Assembly: GCF_900089755.1 (NCBI RefSeq)
Contig: NZ_FLOC01000003.1
Coordinates: 1-64,000 of the forward strand
Length of the DNA: 64,000 bases
Origin: Marinomonas aquimarina
GTDB lineage: Bacteria > Pseudomonadota > Gammaproteobacteria > Pseudomonadales > Marinomonadaceae
Direction of reading: 5' to 3'
Part shown: piece after piece, positions 45,436 through 56,672 of the stretch
How positions within the stretch are numbered: position 1 is the first letter of the stretch
Layout of the letters: each line of letters begins with the position of its first letter
Position numbers and translations under genes: made by a program
The notes under the pieces: generated by a model
Database searches by the model: none
What the model was told of the DNA's origin: nothing
What the model saw: only the letters and a program-made list of their open reading frames with translations

Positions 45436-45684
45436 CTCATTAGCGACGTTCCATGTGTTTGATTCGCGCTGACGGTCGAGGGAGGAACGACCGAAGATGT
45501 GCGCAAGCGAATTGAATTACATGGAATGGTGAAGCAAAGTGGTTTCAAACGCCGAAGCTGGTTGCTTGCAGAGCTTAAAACAGGTCGGGGTAAGATACCC
45601 CTCCTACGAAATTTGGGCTTGGGCGATTTATATCATGGATGCGTGCTTGGTCGCGGGGTACAACCCGCTCCTACAAGACACTGT
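45436..45684. repeat. Copy B of the 249-bp repeat
   Basis: Starts near CATTAGCGACG; palindrome at 45451-45524, then two hairpins (GGTCGGGGTAAGATACCCC and GGTCGCGGGGTACAACCCGC), each followed by TCCTAC. Nearly identical to copy C. Short open frames read across B and C but are products of the repeat. Confidence 0.85.
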
Positions 45685-45933
45685 CTTATTAGCAACGCTC
45701 CATGTGTTTGATTCGCGCTGACGGTCGAGGGAGGAACGACCGAAGATGTGCGCAAGCGAATTGAATTACATGGAATGGTGAAGCAAAGTGGTTTCAAACG
45801 CCGAAGCTGGTTGCTTGCAGAGCTTAAAACAGGTCGGGGTAAGATACCCCTCCTACGAAATTTGGGCTTGGGCGATTTATATCATGGATGCGTGCTTGGT
45901 CGCGGGGTACAACCCGCTCCTACAAGACACAGT
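45685..45933. repeat. Copy C of the 249-bp repeat
   Basis: Direct tandem copy of B with an exact 249-bp period (for example markers at 45499 and 45748). Palindrome at 45700-45773. It differs from B by only a few bases, so this duplication is recent. Confidence 0.88.
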
Positions 45934-46155
45934 CTCATTAGCAGCATTCCATGTGTTTGATTCGCGCTGACGGTCGAGGGAGGCACGACCGAAGATGTGT
46001 GCAAGCGAATTGAATTACATGGAATGGTGCCGCAAAGTGGTATCAGAGCCCCGAAGCTGGTTGCTTGCAGATGCTGAGAGGTTGGTCGGGGTAAGATACC
46101 CCTCCTACGAAATGCGGGGTTGGTCGCGGGGTGCAGCCCGCTCGTACATGGCGAG
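45934..46155. repeat. Copy D of the 249-bp repeat (shortened)
   Basis: In register with C (249 bp) at its left part; palindrome at 45949-46022. Its right part has a deletion between the two REP hairpins, leaving the unit about 30 bp short, and more base changes. Confidence 0.85.
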
Positions 46156-46171
46156 TTTGTTAACCCCTCCC

Positions 46172-46201
46172 TCACCCTCCCCTTAAAGAAACAAGGGGAG
46201 G
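46172..46201. repeat. GC-rich REP-like hairpin
   Basis: CCCTCCCCTT and AAGGGGAGGG form a perfect 10-bp stem over an 8-nt loop between the 249-bp repeats and the thi operon end. Confidence 0.55.
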
Positions 46202-46247
46202 GAATCCGATATTTCTTCAGAGTCCCCTGCCCTTGGTAATCGGGAAA

Positions 46248-46277
46248 TTGAATTGCCTCTGTTATGAGGCAGTTCAA
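46248..46277 (-). terminator. Probable terminator of the thi operon
   Basis: Directly after the thiH stop, AATTGAACTGCCTC pairs with GAGGCAATTCAATT across a short loop. The stem is long and strong but has no pure T tract, so Rho-independent action is uncertain. Confidence 0.5.
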
Positions 46278-47438
46278 TTAGGCGAGGTTTAGGGATATGT
46301 CCCAGTCTTTCCAGACGACTTCGCGGCCTTGGGCGCGGATGTCGTTGGCGACTTCGGTGACGCTACGTTCGTCGCTGACTTCAAATTGCTCGAGGGCTTC
46401 TTTCGCGTCATCAGCATAGCCGCCCGGTTGGGTTTTCGATTCGGCACTCATGGTGGTGAAGCCCATGCGTGCGGCGTGGTTACGAAACTCCGGTGATTCG
46501 CGGGTGGAGAGACTCATTTCTAGGTCAGCATCAAATAAGCGCCATGCGGCGATCAGTTGTACCAGTTCCAGATCAGAAATCACGGACTTGGGTACGATGC
46601 CGCCAGCACAGGGACGAATGCGCGGAAAGGCAACGCTAAAGCGTGAGCGCCAGTGGCGTTTTTGCAGGTGTCTTAGATGGTGCGCCATCATAATGGAGTC
46701 GGTGCGCCAGTCATCCAAACCAAGCAAGACCCCTAAGCCGATTTTATGGACCTTGGCTTGGCCGATACGATCCGGAGCGTCCAAGCGATAGTTAAAGTCG
46801 GATTTATTGCCACGCAGATGATGCTCAAGGTAAGTACTGCGGCGGTAGGTTTCTTGGTACACCAAGACGCCATCTAGGCCGAGTTCTTTTAGCTGAGCGT
46901 ACTCTTCCATTTCTAGCGGTTGCACTTCCATGGACAGCTGGCTAAAAGCAGGCTTAAACAGTGGCAGCATGCGCTCGAAGTATGGCATAGAGACTTTTTG
47001 GGTTTCGCCGGTCACCAGCAAGATATGGTCAAAGCCCTTTTGCTTGATGGCGGCGATTTCACGCTCGATCTGGGCTTCGTCCAAGGTTAAACGCTTGATG
47101 GCGTTGCTCATGGAAAAGCCACAGTAGGTGCATTCGTTGGCGCATGTATTGGACAAATACAGCGGCGCAAACAAGCTCACCGTCTTGCCAAAACGCTGCA
47201 GTGTCAGGCGCTCGCTCTCTGCCACCATCTCATTGATAAATGGCTTGGCGGCTGGGGAGATCAAGGCGGCAAAGTCATTGATATCGCGCTTAGGTTTGGC
47301 CAGCGCTCGACGCACATCCGCTTCGGTAGCGTTTTGGTGCTGAGCGGTGGTCGCGTCCCAATTTAGCGCTTCTAGCTCCGCGCTAAATTGGCCTGCTACC
47401 GCTGGGCTTTGATGTAAGACTCGTATGGCGCCACTCAT
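46278..47438 (-). CDS. thiH: 2-iminoacetate synthase, tyrosine lyase
   Basis: Radical SAM enzyme that cleaves tyrosine to dehydroglycine and p-cresol for the thiazole ring of thiamine; partner of ThiG. The CxxxCxxC cluster motif is [10 protein letters not shown]. Other family segments: [40 protein letters not shown] and RIRPCAGG. Length 386 is as expected. It overlaps thiG by 4 nt and is the last gene of the operon. Having ThiH rather than ThiO indicates the oxygen-sensitive route. Confidence 0.95.
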   Translation of the reverse strand: MSGAIRVLHQSPAVAGQFSAELEALNWDATTAQHQNATEADVRRALAKPKRDINDFAALISPAAKPFINEMVAESERLTLQRFGKTVSLFAPLYLSNTCANECTYCGFSMSNAIKRLTLDEAQIEREIAAIKQKGFDHILLVTGETQKVSMPYFERMLPLFKPAFSQLSMEVQPLEMEEYAQLKELGLDGVLVYQETYRRSTYLEHHLRGNKSDFNYRLDAPDRIGQAKVHKIGLGVLLGLDDWRTDSIMMAHHLRHLQKRHWRSRFSVAFPRIRPCAGGIVPKSVISDLELVQLIAAWRLFDADLEMSLSTRESPEFRNHAARMGFTTMSAESKTQPGGYADDAKEALEQFEVSDERSVTEVANDIRAQGREVVWKDWDISLNLA

Positions 47439-48208
47439 GATAGCTCCTTGAGGAACTCGGTAAATGGGCTGGACGCTTCTGCGGTCTGCTGCACTTTGCC
47501 AGTACCAGACTCATAGGCCATGCGCCCTGCTTCCACTGCCAGTTTAAAGGCTTTACCCATCATTTCCGGTTGGCTGGCGACCGCCATGGCTGTGTTGACC
47601 AATACCGCATCCGCGCCGGCTTCGAGCGCGGCCGCCGCATGGGACGGTGCGCCAATACCGGCATCGACGATCACAGGCACAGTGCTTTGCTCAATAATGA
47701 TGTCGAGGAACGGCTTAGAGGCCAAGCCTTGGTTGGAGCCAATCGGTGCACCAAGGGGCATAACACATTGCGCGCCCACTTCTTCTAAGCGTTTGCACAA
47801 CACAGGATCGGCGTGGATATAAGGCATCACGACAAAGCCTTGACGCACTAGCTCTTCGACCGCTTTTAGGGTCTCGATCGGATCAGGCATCAGGTAGCGT
47901 TGATCTGGGTGGATTTCCACTTTAACCCAGTTGGTTTCCAAGGCTTCTCGGGCCAATTGTGCGGCGTAAATGGCTTCTTTGGCGTCTCGGGCACCAGAGG
48001 TATTCGGCAATAGCTTAACGCCCAGCTGCTGCAGTGGCTTTAGGATATTGTCGGAGCCGGCTTTTAAATCCATACGGCGCAAGGACAAGGTGGTCATTTC
48101 ACTGCCACTGGCCAAAATCGAGGCGATCATCTGCTCTTGGTTGGCGTATTTTCCCGTGCCGGTAAATAAGCGTGATGAAAAGGTATGACCTGCAATCGTT
48201 AATGACAT
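47435..48208 (-). CDS. thiG: Thiazole synthase
   Basis: Joins deoxyxylulose phosphate, dehydroglycine and the ThiS thiocarboxylate into thiazole phosphate. The (beta-alpha)8 enzyme shows [18 protein letters not shown], the active-site Lys in [10 protein letters not shown], and the phosphate loop [20 protein letters not shown]. The start is ATG 48208 (MSLTIAG), with AGGGGG upstream, just after the thiS stop. The frame up to 48232 lies in thiS. Length 257 is standard. Confidence 0.95.
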   Translation of the reverse strand: MSLTIAGHTFSSRLFTGTGKYANQEQMIASILASGSEMTTLSLRRMDLKAGSDNILKPLQQLGVKLLPNTSGARDAKEAIYAAQLAREALETNWVKVEIHPDQRYLMPDPIETLKAVEELVRQGFVVMPYIHADPVLCKRLEEVGAQCVMPLGAPIGSNQGLASKPFLDIIIEQSTVPVIVDAGIGAPSHAAAALEAGADAVLVNTAMAVASQPEMMGKAFKLAVEAGRMAYESGTGKVQQTAEASSPFTEFLKELS

Positions 48209-48209
48209 A

Positions 48210-48407
48210 TTAACCCCCTGCGATGGATTCAAAGATATCGATACGGTCGTTGTCCTTTAGCAGGCACTCCGACCATTGGCTGCGTGGCACCACTTGTTGA
48301 TTAACTGCCACGGCCACGCGCTGCTCAGCACTGACAATGCTGTTTAGTAGCTCCGTTAAGGTACTATGCTCTGACTGAACAGGCTCATCATTCACATACA
48401 GCTGCAT
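48210..48407 (-). CDS. thiS: Sulfur carrier protein ThiS
   Basis: A 65-residue ubiquitin-like sulfur carrier ending in the essential Gly-Gly (ESIAGG), which is adenylated and thiocarboxylated. It needs ThiF, which is not in this window. The gene lies between thiE and thiG and overlaps thiE by 20 bp. Confidence 0.93.
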   Translation of the reverse strand: MQLYVNDEPVQSEHSTLTELLNSIVSAEQRVAVAVNQQVVPRSQWSECLLKDNDRIDIFESIAGG

Positions 48408-49530
48408 GAGCCTCTCCTTGTGCGTTGCTGATCACAGCGTTCAACAAAGACTGCGTGGCGGCTTTTGGATCGTCAGCACGCGTAATCGCGGTCACTAGAG
48501 CAATGGAATCCACGCCGGTCGCTTTGACTTTTGGTAAGCGTTCCGCGTTGATGCCACCGATGGCAACCGTTGGGTAGGCGCCATTGATCAGTTCCACATA
48601 TTGACCTAAACGGGTTAAGCCCTGTGGTTGTGATGGCATGTCTTTGGTCACGGTTGGGAAGATATGCCCTAGGGCGATGTAGCTTGGCTTGAGGTTAAAG
48701 GCACGCATGATTTCAAAGTAGCCGTGAGTGCTGATACCCAAGCGTAAGCCCGCCTGTTGAATGGCCGAAAGATCCGCCACTTCAATGTCTTCTTGCCCCA
48801 AATGCACACCGTAAGCGCCCAGTTCGATCGCCAGTTGCCAGTAGTCATTGATAAAGACTTGCGCGCCATGCTGCTCACCTAAGGCGATGGCTTGCTGGAT
48901 TTTTTGCTTTAGGTCTGGGTCGTTCGGATCTTTGATACGTAATTGCGTGGTGGTCACACCCTGCTCTAACACCAGAGCTAGCCATTCCACTGTATCAACC
49001 ACTGGGTAAAGGGTGAATAGCTCTTTGCGAATCGAACTAAACTCAGCGCCATCAGCAATCACATGGTCGTCAGCAAAGCTGGTGCGTGGGAACCAAGCTC
49101 GATCTTCGGGCCAGCCTGCCCCTGCGGCACGGGCTTGTTGCGTGAGCCAAGCCAAAGCTAGGGTCATCGCATCCAAGTGTTCGTAGCCTTGCTCAATAAA
49201 GCAGGCCAGCGCCACCGCGAGATCATTTTGGTTTACCTTGGTCAGTTTCTCAGCCTGAAAGTAAGCAATACGCTGATCGGGTAGCTGAACCGTAACCAGA
49301 TTGTCTTGGCATAAGGCTTGGAAAACGATATTAGCCGTATCCAATTCACGCACAAATTGCCACGTTTCCGTACCGGTGATCAGTGCTAATCCGTTTTGAT
49401 GGGATTCAATTCGGACATCATCCGTTGTGGAGTGAAGCACTCGACACCCTAGGTGTCGAGTGTTGTCCAAAACAGATGATTTAAACCCAGCATCACGAAA
49501 CGCTATCTGTTTAACATCTGTTGTGGTCAT
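48388..49530 (-). CDS. thiE: Thiamine-phosphate synthase with an N-terminal degenerate ThiD-like segment
   Basis: The C-terminal 200 residues are ThiE, joining HMP-PP and thiazole phosphate: [33 protein letters not shown] (Asp and His/Gln of the diphosphate site), [17 protein letters not shown] and VAIGGI. The N-terminal 165 residues are extra. Their end ([20 protein letters not shown]) has the rhythm of the ThiD C-terminal helices, but the HGTGC anion-hole motif is absent. So this looks like a ThiD-ThiE fusion whose kinase part decayed; an alternative is an unrelated N-terminal domain. 380 residues. Second gene of thiCESGH. Confidence 0.92.
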   Translation of the reverse strand: MTTTDVKQIAFRDAGFKSSVLDNTRHLGCRVLHSTTDDVRIESHQNGLALITGTETWQFVRELDTANIVFQALCQDNLVTVQLPDQRIAYFQAEKLTKVNQNDLAVALACFIEQGYEHLDAMTLALAWLTQQARAAGAGWPEDRAWFPRTSFADDHVIADGAEFSSIRKELFTLYPVVDTVEWLALVLEQGVTTTQLRIKDPNDPDLKQKIQQAIALGEQHGAQVFINDYWQLAIELGAYGVHLGQEDIEVADLSAIQQAGLRLGISTHGYFEIMRAFNLKPSYIALGHIFPTVTKDMPSQPQGLTRLGQYVELINGAYPTVAIGGINAERLPKVKATGVDSIALVTAITRADDPKAATQSLLNAVISNAQGEAHAAVCE

Positions 49531-51627
<2,097 letters not shown>

Positions 51628-51659
51628 CTATTTCAGCAGAAAAGAAATGATGCTTTCTT

Positions 51660-51742
51660 GTTCCCTTCGCAGGTATTAGCCTGATCAGGTTCTGCGGATC
51701 CCGCATTAAAATGCGATCTCAGCCAATTAAGGCACTCCGACA
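51660..51742 (-). promoter_or_regulatory. TPP riboswitch (THI-box)
   Basis: The minus strand has the class signatures in order: CGGAGTGCC, then GGCTGAGA, a stem-loop of variable length with GGGATCCG, and GAACCTGATCAGGCTAATAC followed by CTGCGAAGGGA. It lies about 150 nt before thiC ATG 51507. When thiamine diphosphate binds, thiC translation or transcription is expected to fall. The promoter is just upstream. Confidence 0.95.
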
Positions 51743-51753
51743 AGTTGCGCATC

Positions 51754-51781
51754 AGTATACGCGTTTAGGCGTCGCTGTAAA
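51754..51781 (-). promoter_or_regulatory. Promoter of the thi operon
   Basis: Minus strand -35 TTTACA (51776-51781), 16 bp spacer, -10 TATACT (51754-51759), about 11 bp before the riboswitch. Confidence 0.7.
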
Positions 51782-51811
51782 CTCCCAAAACGTGATGAAG
51801 GTTTGAAGCCG

Positions 51812-52666
51812 TTACTCTTCGTTCATCGCCAACGCTTGTTTGTACAAGGCGTTTTTCTTCTCCCCAGTAATCTCAGCTGCTAGCGCGGCAGCTTGTTTTA
51901 CTGGCAGTTCTTTCAGTAAGATTTTTAGAATTTTAAGCGCTTCGCTATTGTCTTCTTCCGCTGCAGGCAAAGACACCATCATCACGAATTCACCACGAGT
52001 CTGGTTGCTATCTTCGGTTAAAATGCGCTGAATTTCAGCTACCGAACCATTCAAGAAGGTTTCAAATGTTTTCGTAATTTCACGGGCCAACGCCACCTGA
52101 ACCGACTCACCCCACACTGCTTCTAGGTCCGCCAAACAGTCCAAAATACGGTGGGTGGATTCGTAGAAAACGACTGTGCCAAGGCTTGGTACCCAGCTCG
52201 ACATTTCATCACGACGAGATTTACTCTTTGCTGGCAAAAAGCCGACAAAGCTAAAACGGTCGGTCGGTAAACCCGAGGCACAGAGTGCGGTAATGAGCGC
52301 AGATGGACCCGGTACAGGCACGACTTTATGGCCTTCTTGGCGCAAGAAATTGACCACATGATAACCCGGATCAGAGATCAAAGGTGTGCCCGCGTCGGAG
52401 ATCAAGGCAACGTTTTTGCCGTCATTTAACAAGGAAGCAATGTAGGAAGCTTTGTCGCGCTCATTGTGGTCATGTAGAGCAAACAGCTTGGTGTCGATAC
52501 CAAAATGATTCATTAAACGTTTGCTATGACGGGTGTCTTCTGCGGCGATAAAGTCAACTTCTTGTAAAACTCGTTTTGCACGATCCGTAAAATCATCCAG
52601 ATTGCCAATTGGGGTCGCTACAATGTAGAAGGTTCCTCTCACATCATTATCAGACTGTGTTACCAT
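51812..52666 (-). CDS. rsmI: 16S rRNA 2'-O-ribose C1402 methyltransferase
   Basis: SAM-dependent methyltransferase of the YraL/tetrapyrrole-methylase fold. It shows FYIVATPIGNLDDFTDRAK, VDFIAAEDTRHSKRLMNHFG, VALISDAGTPLISDPGY and VVPVPGPSALITALCASGLP. GAGGA lies before ATG 52666. It is divergent from lpoA with about 35 bp between the start codons, the same order as in E. coli and Pseudomonas. 284 residues. Confidence 0.95.
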   Translation of the reverse strand: MVTQSDNDVRGTFYIVATPIGNLDDFTDRAKRVLQEVDFIAAEDTRHSKRLMNHFGIDTKLFALHDHNERDKASYIASLLNDGKNVALISDAGTPLISDPGYHVVNFLRQEGHKVVPVPGPSALITALCASGLPTDRFSFVGFLPAKSKSRRDEMSSWVPSLGTVVFYESTHRILDCLADLEAVWGESVQVALAREITKTFETFLNGSVAEIQRILTEDSNQTRGEFVMMVSLPAAEEDNSEALKILKILLKELPVKQAAALAAEITGEKKNALYKQALAMNEE

Positions 52667-52701
52667 GATTCCTCTTTTATAGGCTTAAGTATTGCGTGCA
52701 T

Positions 52702-54531
52702 ATGAGTTTGTTTAGATCCCGTATCATACCACTTTCCTTGGTTACATTGTCGCTAATTGGTTGTGGTGCTATTGAAACTTCCATGCCTGGTCCGGGCATG
52801 TCGAATGCTCAAATGGAACAAGGTGCAGATTTATCTGATTACAACTACGCCCTAGCACAAGCTCAGGCACAATCTACGCCAGAGCAAGCAGCGCCATATT
52901 ACTGGGCAGCAGCACAAGCATTGGTGATGGATGAACAGTTCCTTAAGGCGCGTACTTTACTGGAAACTTATGTCTTACCAGTACGCAGCCCAAGCCAATT
53001 TGATGGCTACTTGCTGATGAGTGATATCGCCTTGGGACAAGAAATGCCGATGCTGGCACTGCAGATGCTTAGCCAAGCAACACAATTAGCGTCCGCCCAG
53101 CGCCCTGGCAACAACATCAAAATGTTGCAACAACGCGCTAAAGTGATGGCCTCTTTGGATAATTGGCCCAATGCTGTTAAAGATTACATGCAGTTAAGTC
53201 TGATGCTGCCGGCGGAGCAACAAGAGCAAAACCGTAGCCATCTATGGCAGGCCATTCAGAACTTAACCGATAACGAAATGAGCTACCTTGAAGGTAACCA
53301 ATTACCGTTATTGGATGGTTGGCTAGACGTGTCTAAAATTTTACGTCAGCAAGCCCTCACCGTTGAGCAGCAAGTGCAAGCTTTCCAAGAGTGGCAGCAA
53401 ATCCATGGCAGTCACCCAGCGGCGATTTATCCTCCGCTGGATTTCCAGATTATGGCCACGCTGGAACAGCGTATGCCAAACTCTGTGGCCGTGCTGCTGC
53501 CGATGAGCAGTGAGCTGAAAGTCGCTTCCGAGTCCATCTTGGACGGCATTTTGCAACAGTATTACGCCAATAGCTCAGCGCAGCCCAATCTGCATATTAT
53601 CGATACCGACCAATATGACCAGTTTTCGCAGGCCTATTTCGCCGCCCTAAACTCAGGCGCTGAAACCATTATTGGCCCACTGCGTAAGCAAAATGTGGCG
53701 CAGCTTGGCGACCTAGTGCAAGACATCCCGACCATCGCTCTGAACCAGTTGGAAAGCAATCGTATTATTCCAAACTTGTACCATTTCTCACTCAACGTGA
53801 GTGATGATATCCGCGAGCTGATGGCGTTTGCTAAGAAAGAAGGGGCTGAAAACGCAGCCATTCTATCGATGGAATCCACTTGGGCACTGCGCCAAAGCGA
53901 TCAATTCAAAGAGGTTGCGAAACAAACTAACCTGCCAGTGCTCACTTCCTTGTCTTACGAGAACACCCCGATTGGTCGTGCTCAGGCGGTCAAACAGTTA
54001 CTGCAAGTGGACGAAAGTGAAGCGCGTATTCGCAGTGTGCGCCAGTGGACGCGACAGGATGTAGAGTCCACTCCGCGCGCACGCCAAGATCTGGATTACG
54101 TCTATTACGTAGGCAAACTAGGCGACGCTAAACAAATTCGCCCACTGCTGAACTTTTACTTTGCCGAAGACATCCCAATGCTGGCATCGCAGACGATCCA
54201 CGATAAGACGCCTAGCTCAAATACCAAAAGCGAAGACATCGAACGCATTATCTTTACTGAGCTGCCAGCGGTGTTGTCCGAGACCAGCCAAGGTGGCAAC
54301 GCACCGTTTGTGCTGCAGCGTCTTAGCGCACTTGGCAATGACAGCTATTTGTTGGCCAAACGTTTAGCACTCTTTACCAATGTCAAATCCGCGAAGGTAT
54401 CCGCCCAAACAGGAATCATCACACTGGACGATGATGGTATATTCAATCGTCGGCCAAACATTGTGACCTATAAGCAAGGAGAGCTTATTGATGCTAAGGA
54501 AAGTTATTTCGCCCAGAAAGAAGCTGAATGA
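52702..54531 (+). CDS. lpoA: Penicillin-binding protein activator LpoA
   Basis: Outer-membrane lipoprotein that stimulates PBP1A peptidoglycan synthesis. The signal peptide (PLSLVTLSLIGC) has a lipobox with Cys about 22. An N-terminal TPR-like helical half (about 40-240, LDNWPNAVKDYMQLSLML) precedes a periplasmic-binding-protein-like half (VAVLLPMSSELKVASESILD, IGPLRKQNVAQLGDL). ATG 52702 is preferred over GTG 52696. It overlaps yraN by 41 bp. Length 609 is near that of E. coli (678). Confidence 0.92.
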   Translation: MSLFRSRIIPLSLVTLSLIGCGAIETSMPGPGMSNAQMEQGADLSDYNYALAQAQAQSTPEQAAPYYWAAAQALVMDEQFLKARTLLETYVLPVRSPSQFDGYLLMSDIALGQEMPMLALQMLSQATQLASAQRPGNNIKMLQQRAKVMASLDNWPNAVKDYMQLSLMLPAEQQEQNRSHLWQAIQNLTDNEMSYLEGNQLPLLDGWLDVSKILRQQALTVEQQVQAFQEWQQIHGSHPAAIYPPLDFQIMATLEQRMPNSVAVLLPMSSELKVASESILDGILQQYYANSSAQPNLHIIDTDQYDQFSQAYFAALNSGAETIIGPLRKQNVAQLGDLVQDIPTIALNQLESNRIIPNLYHFSLNVSDDIRELMAFAKKEGAENAAILSMESTWALRQSDQFKEVAKQTNLPVLTSLSYENTPIGRAQAVKQLLQVDESEARIRSVRQWTRQDVESTPRARQDLDYVYYVGKLGDAKQIRPLLNFYFAEDIPMLASQTIHDKTPSSNTKSEDIERIIFTELPAVLSETSQGGNAPFVLQRLSALGNDSYLLAKRLALFTNVKSAKVSAQTGIITLDDDGIFNRRPNIVTYKQGELIDAKESYFAQKEAE

Positions 54532-54868
54532 CGGTGCCGCCGCAGAGCAACTGGCGGAGCGCTATTTAGTTGAGCAAGGCTATCAATGTATCGCCCGCAA
54601 TTTTCATTCGCGTGTGGGCGAAGTGGATTTGATTATGCGCCACGGCAACACCATTGTCTTTGTCGAAGTGCGTTATCGAGCCAACACTTCTCGAGGCACA
54701 GCCTCTGAGAGTGTCACGAAACACAAGTATCTCCGCTGCCTTAAAACAGCAGAGTATTGGTTAACCAAAAACAATTTGCAAAACAGTCAGTATCAGATCG
54801 ATGTGATCGCCATAGACGGCCAATTGAGCGTCGATAACTTACACTGGCTGCAAGCAGTGCAGATATAG
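54491..54868 (+). CDS. yraN: YraN family protein (UPF0102, restriction endonuclease-like fold)
   Basis: A 125-residue nuclease-fold protein: GAAAEQLAERYLVEQGYQCI, then the PD-(D/E)XK-like core GEVDLIMRHGNTIVFVEVRY with D, E and K/R residues. Biochemical function is not known. AAGGAG lies 9 nt before ATG 54491, inside lpoA, so translation is probably coupled. It lies between lpoA and diaA as in E. coli. Confidence 0.9.
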   Translation: MLRKVISPRKKLNDGAAAEQLAERYLVEQGYQCIARNFHSRVGEVDLIMRHGNTIVFVEVRYRANTSRGTASESVTKHKYLRCLKTAEYWLTKNNLQNSQYQIDVIAIDGQLSVDNLHWLQAVQI

Positions 54869-54877
54869 TAGTCACCT

Positions 54878-55471
54878 ATGGATTATCAAGAAGCCATTTA
54901 CACTCAGTTTGCCCAGAGCTTTGAATCACAACAGTACGCACTGGAAACCCTCCCACCCTTTATTGAACACGCGGCAAAGGTACTGTTTAACAGCATCGCT
55001 AATGGTGGCAAAGTGGTGGCCGTAGGCAATGGTACTGGCGCCTATATTTCCCAGTACTTTAGCACCTTACTGCTGGATCGTATGGACCGAGAGCGCCCAG
55101 GGTTACCTGCGGTATCCCTCACCAGCAACGGTAACGCCCTACTGGCGATCACCCACAATGACAGTTACCACGACGTGTTTTCAAAACAAATCACGGCCAT
55201 TGGCAACCCTGGGGATGTGCTGTTTGTGGTTGCCAACAAGGGCAACACTTCACCGATCATTCAGGCCATTCAGGCAGCTCATGAGCGCAAGATGAACATC
55301 GTCGCGCTGACCACACCAGACGCGAAAAACGTATCCTCGCTGACCTCTCGAGATGATACAGAGATTAAGATTAATTTGACCGGTACGGCGCGGGTGCAAG
55401 AAGTGCAAACAACTGTCGTGCATGCCTTGGTAGACCTACTGGAACGACAGTTGTTTGGGTATGACGACTAA
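54878..55471 (+). CDS. diaA: DnaA initiator-associating protein DiaA (SIS domain)
   Basis: SIS-domain protein of 197 residues, the size of E. coli DiaA (196), which tetramerises, binds DnaA and helps initiation at oriC. Hallmarks: GGKVVAVGNGTGAYISQYFS, SLTSNGNALLAITHNDSY and the SIS loop NKGNTSPII. It lacks the full GmhA active site as far as I can tell. It follows yraN after 9 nt. Confidence 0.9.
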   Translation: MDYQEAIYTQFAQSFESQQYALETLPPFIEHAAKVLFNSIANGGKVVAVGNGTGAYISQYFSTLLLDRMDRERPGLPAVSLTSNGNALLAITHNDSYHDVFSKQITAIGNPGDVLFVVANKGNTSPIIQAIQAAHERKMNIVALTTPDAKNVSSLTSRDDTEIKINLTGTARVQEVQTTVVHALVDLLERQLFGYDD

Positions 55472-55478
55472 ATTTCGT

Positions 55479-55865
55479 TTATTTAACGACTTTTAGGGTA
55501 AAGCCTTTCTTTGGTGGCTCCGGTGGCGTTGGTTCTGGCTCCGGAGTCTCATCAAACTCCTCTGGTGGAAACACCAAGCCATCACTGTTCTCTTTCGCAT
55601 ACAGCGCAATCGCTGCTGCCATCGGCACATACACCTGCATCGGCTTGCCACTAAAGCGCGCCTCAAACGACACCGCTTCTTTATCGATGTGCAGATGACG
55701 CACAGCACTCATGCTGATGTTCAGCACGATCTGGCCTTCATTGACGAATTCACGAGGCACTACGGCACCCGGAAAGTCAGCATCTACCAATAAATATGGC
55801 GTTAGACTGTTATCTGCAATCCACTCGTAAGTGGCATTCAGCAAATAAGAACGTTTTGGAATCAT
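55479..55865 (-). CDS. sspB: ClpXP specificity-enhancing factor SspB
   Basis: Adaptor that delivers ssrA-tagged proteins to ClpXP. The substrate-binding fold is clear: YLLNATYEWIADNSLTPYLL, VPREFVNEGQIVLNISMSAV and RFSGKPMQVYVPMAAAIALY. A Pro/Glu-rich linker then leads to the C-terminal ClpX-binding tail GFTLKVVK. 128 residues. It converges with diaA and lies downstream of sspA, with a hairpin between. Confidence 0.95.
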   Translation of the reverse strand: MIPKRSYLLNATYEWIADNSLTPYLLVDADFPGAVVPREFVNEGQIVLNISMSAVRHLHIDKEAVSFEARFSGKPMQVYVPMAAAIALYAKENSDGLVFPPEEFDETPEPEPTPPEPPKKGFTLKVVK

Positions 55866-55886
55866 TCACTGCACTCCAGAAAAAAT

Positions 55887-55909
55887 AAAAGGGGCTAAGC
55901 GCCCCTTTT
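55887..55909 (-). terminator. Hairpin between sspA and sspB
   Basis: AAAGGGGC / GCCCCTTTT stem with a short loop, followed on the minus strand by ATTTTT. It would partly terminate or attenuate transcripts before sspB. Confidence 0.65.
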
Positions 55910-55927
55910 CATATACGTTAGCGCACC

Positions 55928-56560
55928 TTAGTCAAGGCGCATTTCTTGCTCTGCTTCAGAAAGGCTTTCTTTGAAAGACTCACGCTCAAATACAAGGTCC
56001 ATGTATTTGTACAGACCAGGCGCTTGAGATTTCTCAATTCCCACACCCAGTACCGGCAGACGCCACAAGATTGGTGCTAGGCAGCAATCTACGATGGTGA
56101 ACTCTTCACTCATGAAGTATGGCTTTTCTTCAAAGATTGGTGAAACGCTGATTAGGCTCTCACGCAATTCTTTCTGTGCTGTCTCAACTGCATCGCGATC
56201 TTTGCTAGTCAGAATCGTATCCACTAGCACCGCCCAGTCACGCTGGATACGGTACATGTAAAGACGGCTGTCAGCGCGTGCAACAGGGTACACAGGTAGC
56301 AATGGTGGATGCGGGAAACGCTCATCCAAATATTCCATCATCACGTTTGGTTCGTACAAAACAAGTTCGCGGTCCACAAGAGCCGGCAACTCGTTGTAAG
56401 GGTTGATATCCGCCAATTCCTCTGGCTTGTTGAAAGGATCAACATCAATAATATCTACGGTTACCGCTTTCTCAGCCAAAACGATACGTACGCGATGACT
56501 GTAATGATCTTCTCCATCAGAGAAGAACGTCATTGAAGAGCGCTTTGCAATAACACCCAT
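55928..56560 (-). CDS. sspA: Stringent starvation protein A
   Basis: Glutathione-S-transferase-fold RNA polymerase-associated regulator of starvation and acid responses. N-terminal thioredoxin-like part [22 protein letters not shown], then [36 protein letters not shown]; helical C-terminal part with [15 protein letters not shown]. It lacks the GST catalytic residues, as in SspA in general. 210 residues. Downstream of petABC. Confidence 0.95.
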   Translation of the reverse strand: MGVIAKRSSMTFFSDGEDHYSHRVRIVLAEKAVTVDIIDVDPFNKPEELADINPYNELPALVDRELVLYEPNVMMEYLDERFPHPPLLPVYPVARADSRLYMYRIQRDWAVLVDTILTSKDRDAVETAQKELRESLISVSPIFEEKPYFMSEEFTIVDCCLAPILWRLPVLGVGIEKSQAPGLYKYMDLVFERESFKESLSEAEQEMRLD

Positions 56561-56627
56561 GTATAACCCCTATTCAATAAACAACGAAAACCCCATGAAG
56601 GGGTTAACTTAACAAACTAATTTGTAA

Positions 56628-56650
56628 ATGTCCCTCCACTGGAGGGACAT
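56628..56650 (-). terminator. Hairpin terminator of the pet operon
   Basis: ATGTCCCTCCA and TGGAGGGACAT form a near-perfect stem with a tiny loop, 22 nt after the petC stop; the T tract is short. Confidence 0.65.
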
Positions 56651-56672
56651 TTCGGCAAAACTCAGCAGATCA

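Noticed and set aside
45499-45970. Repeated open frames of 60-70 codons in the 249-bp repeats
   Set aside because: They are identical by duplication, sit across palindromes and REP hairpins, and have no convincing ribosome binding site or protein-like composition.
44753-46155. CRISPR array
   Set aside because: The repeat unit is 249 bp, and there are no short repeats with unique spacers and no cas genes.
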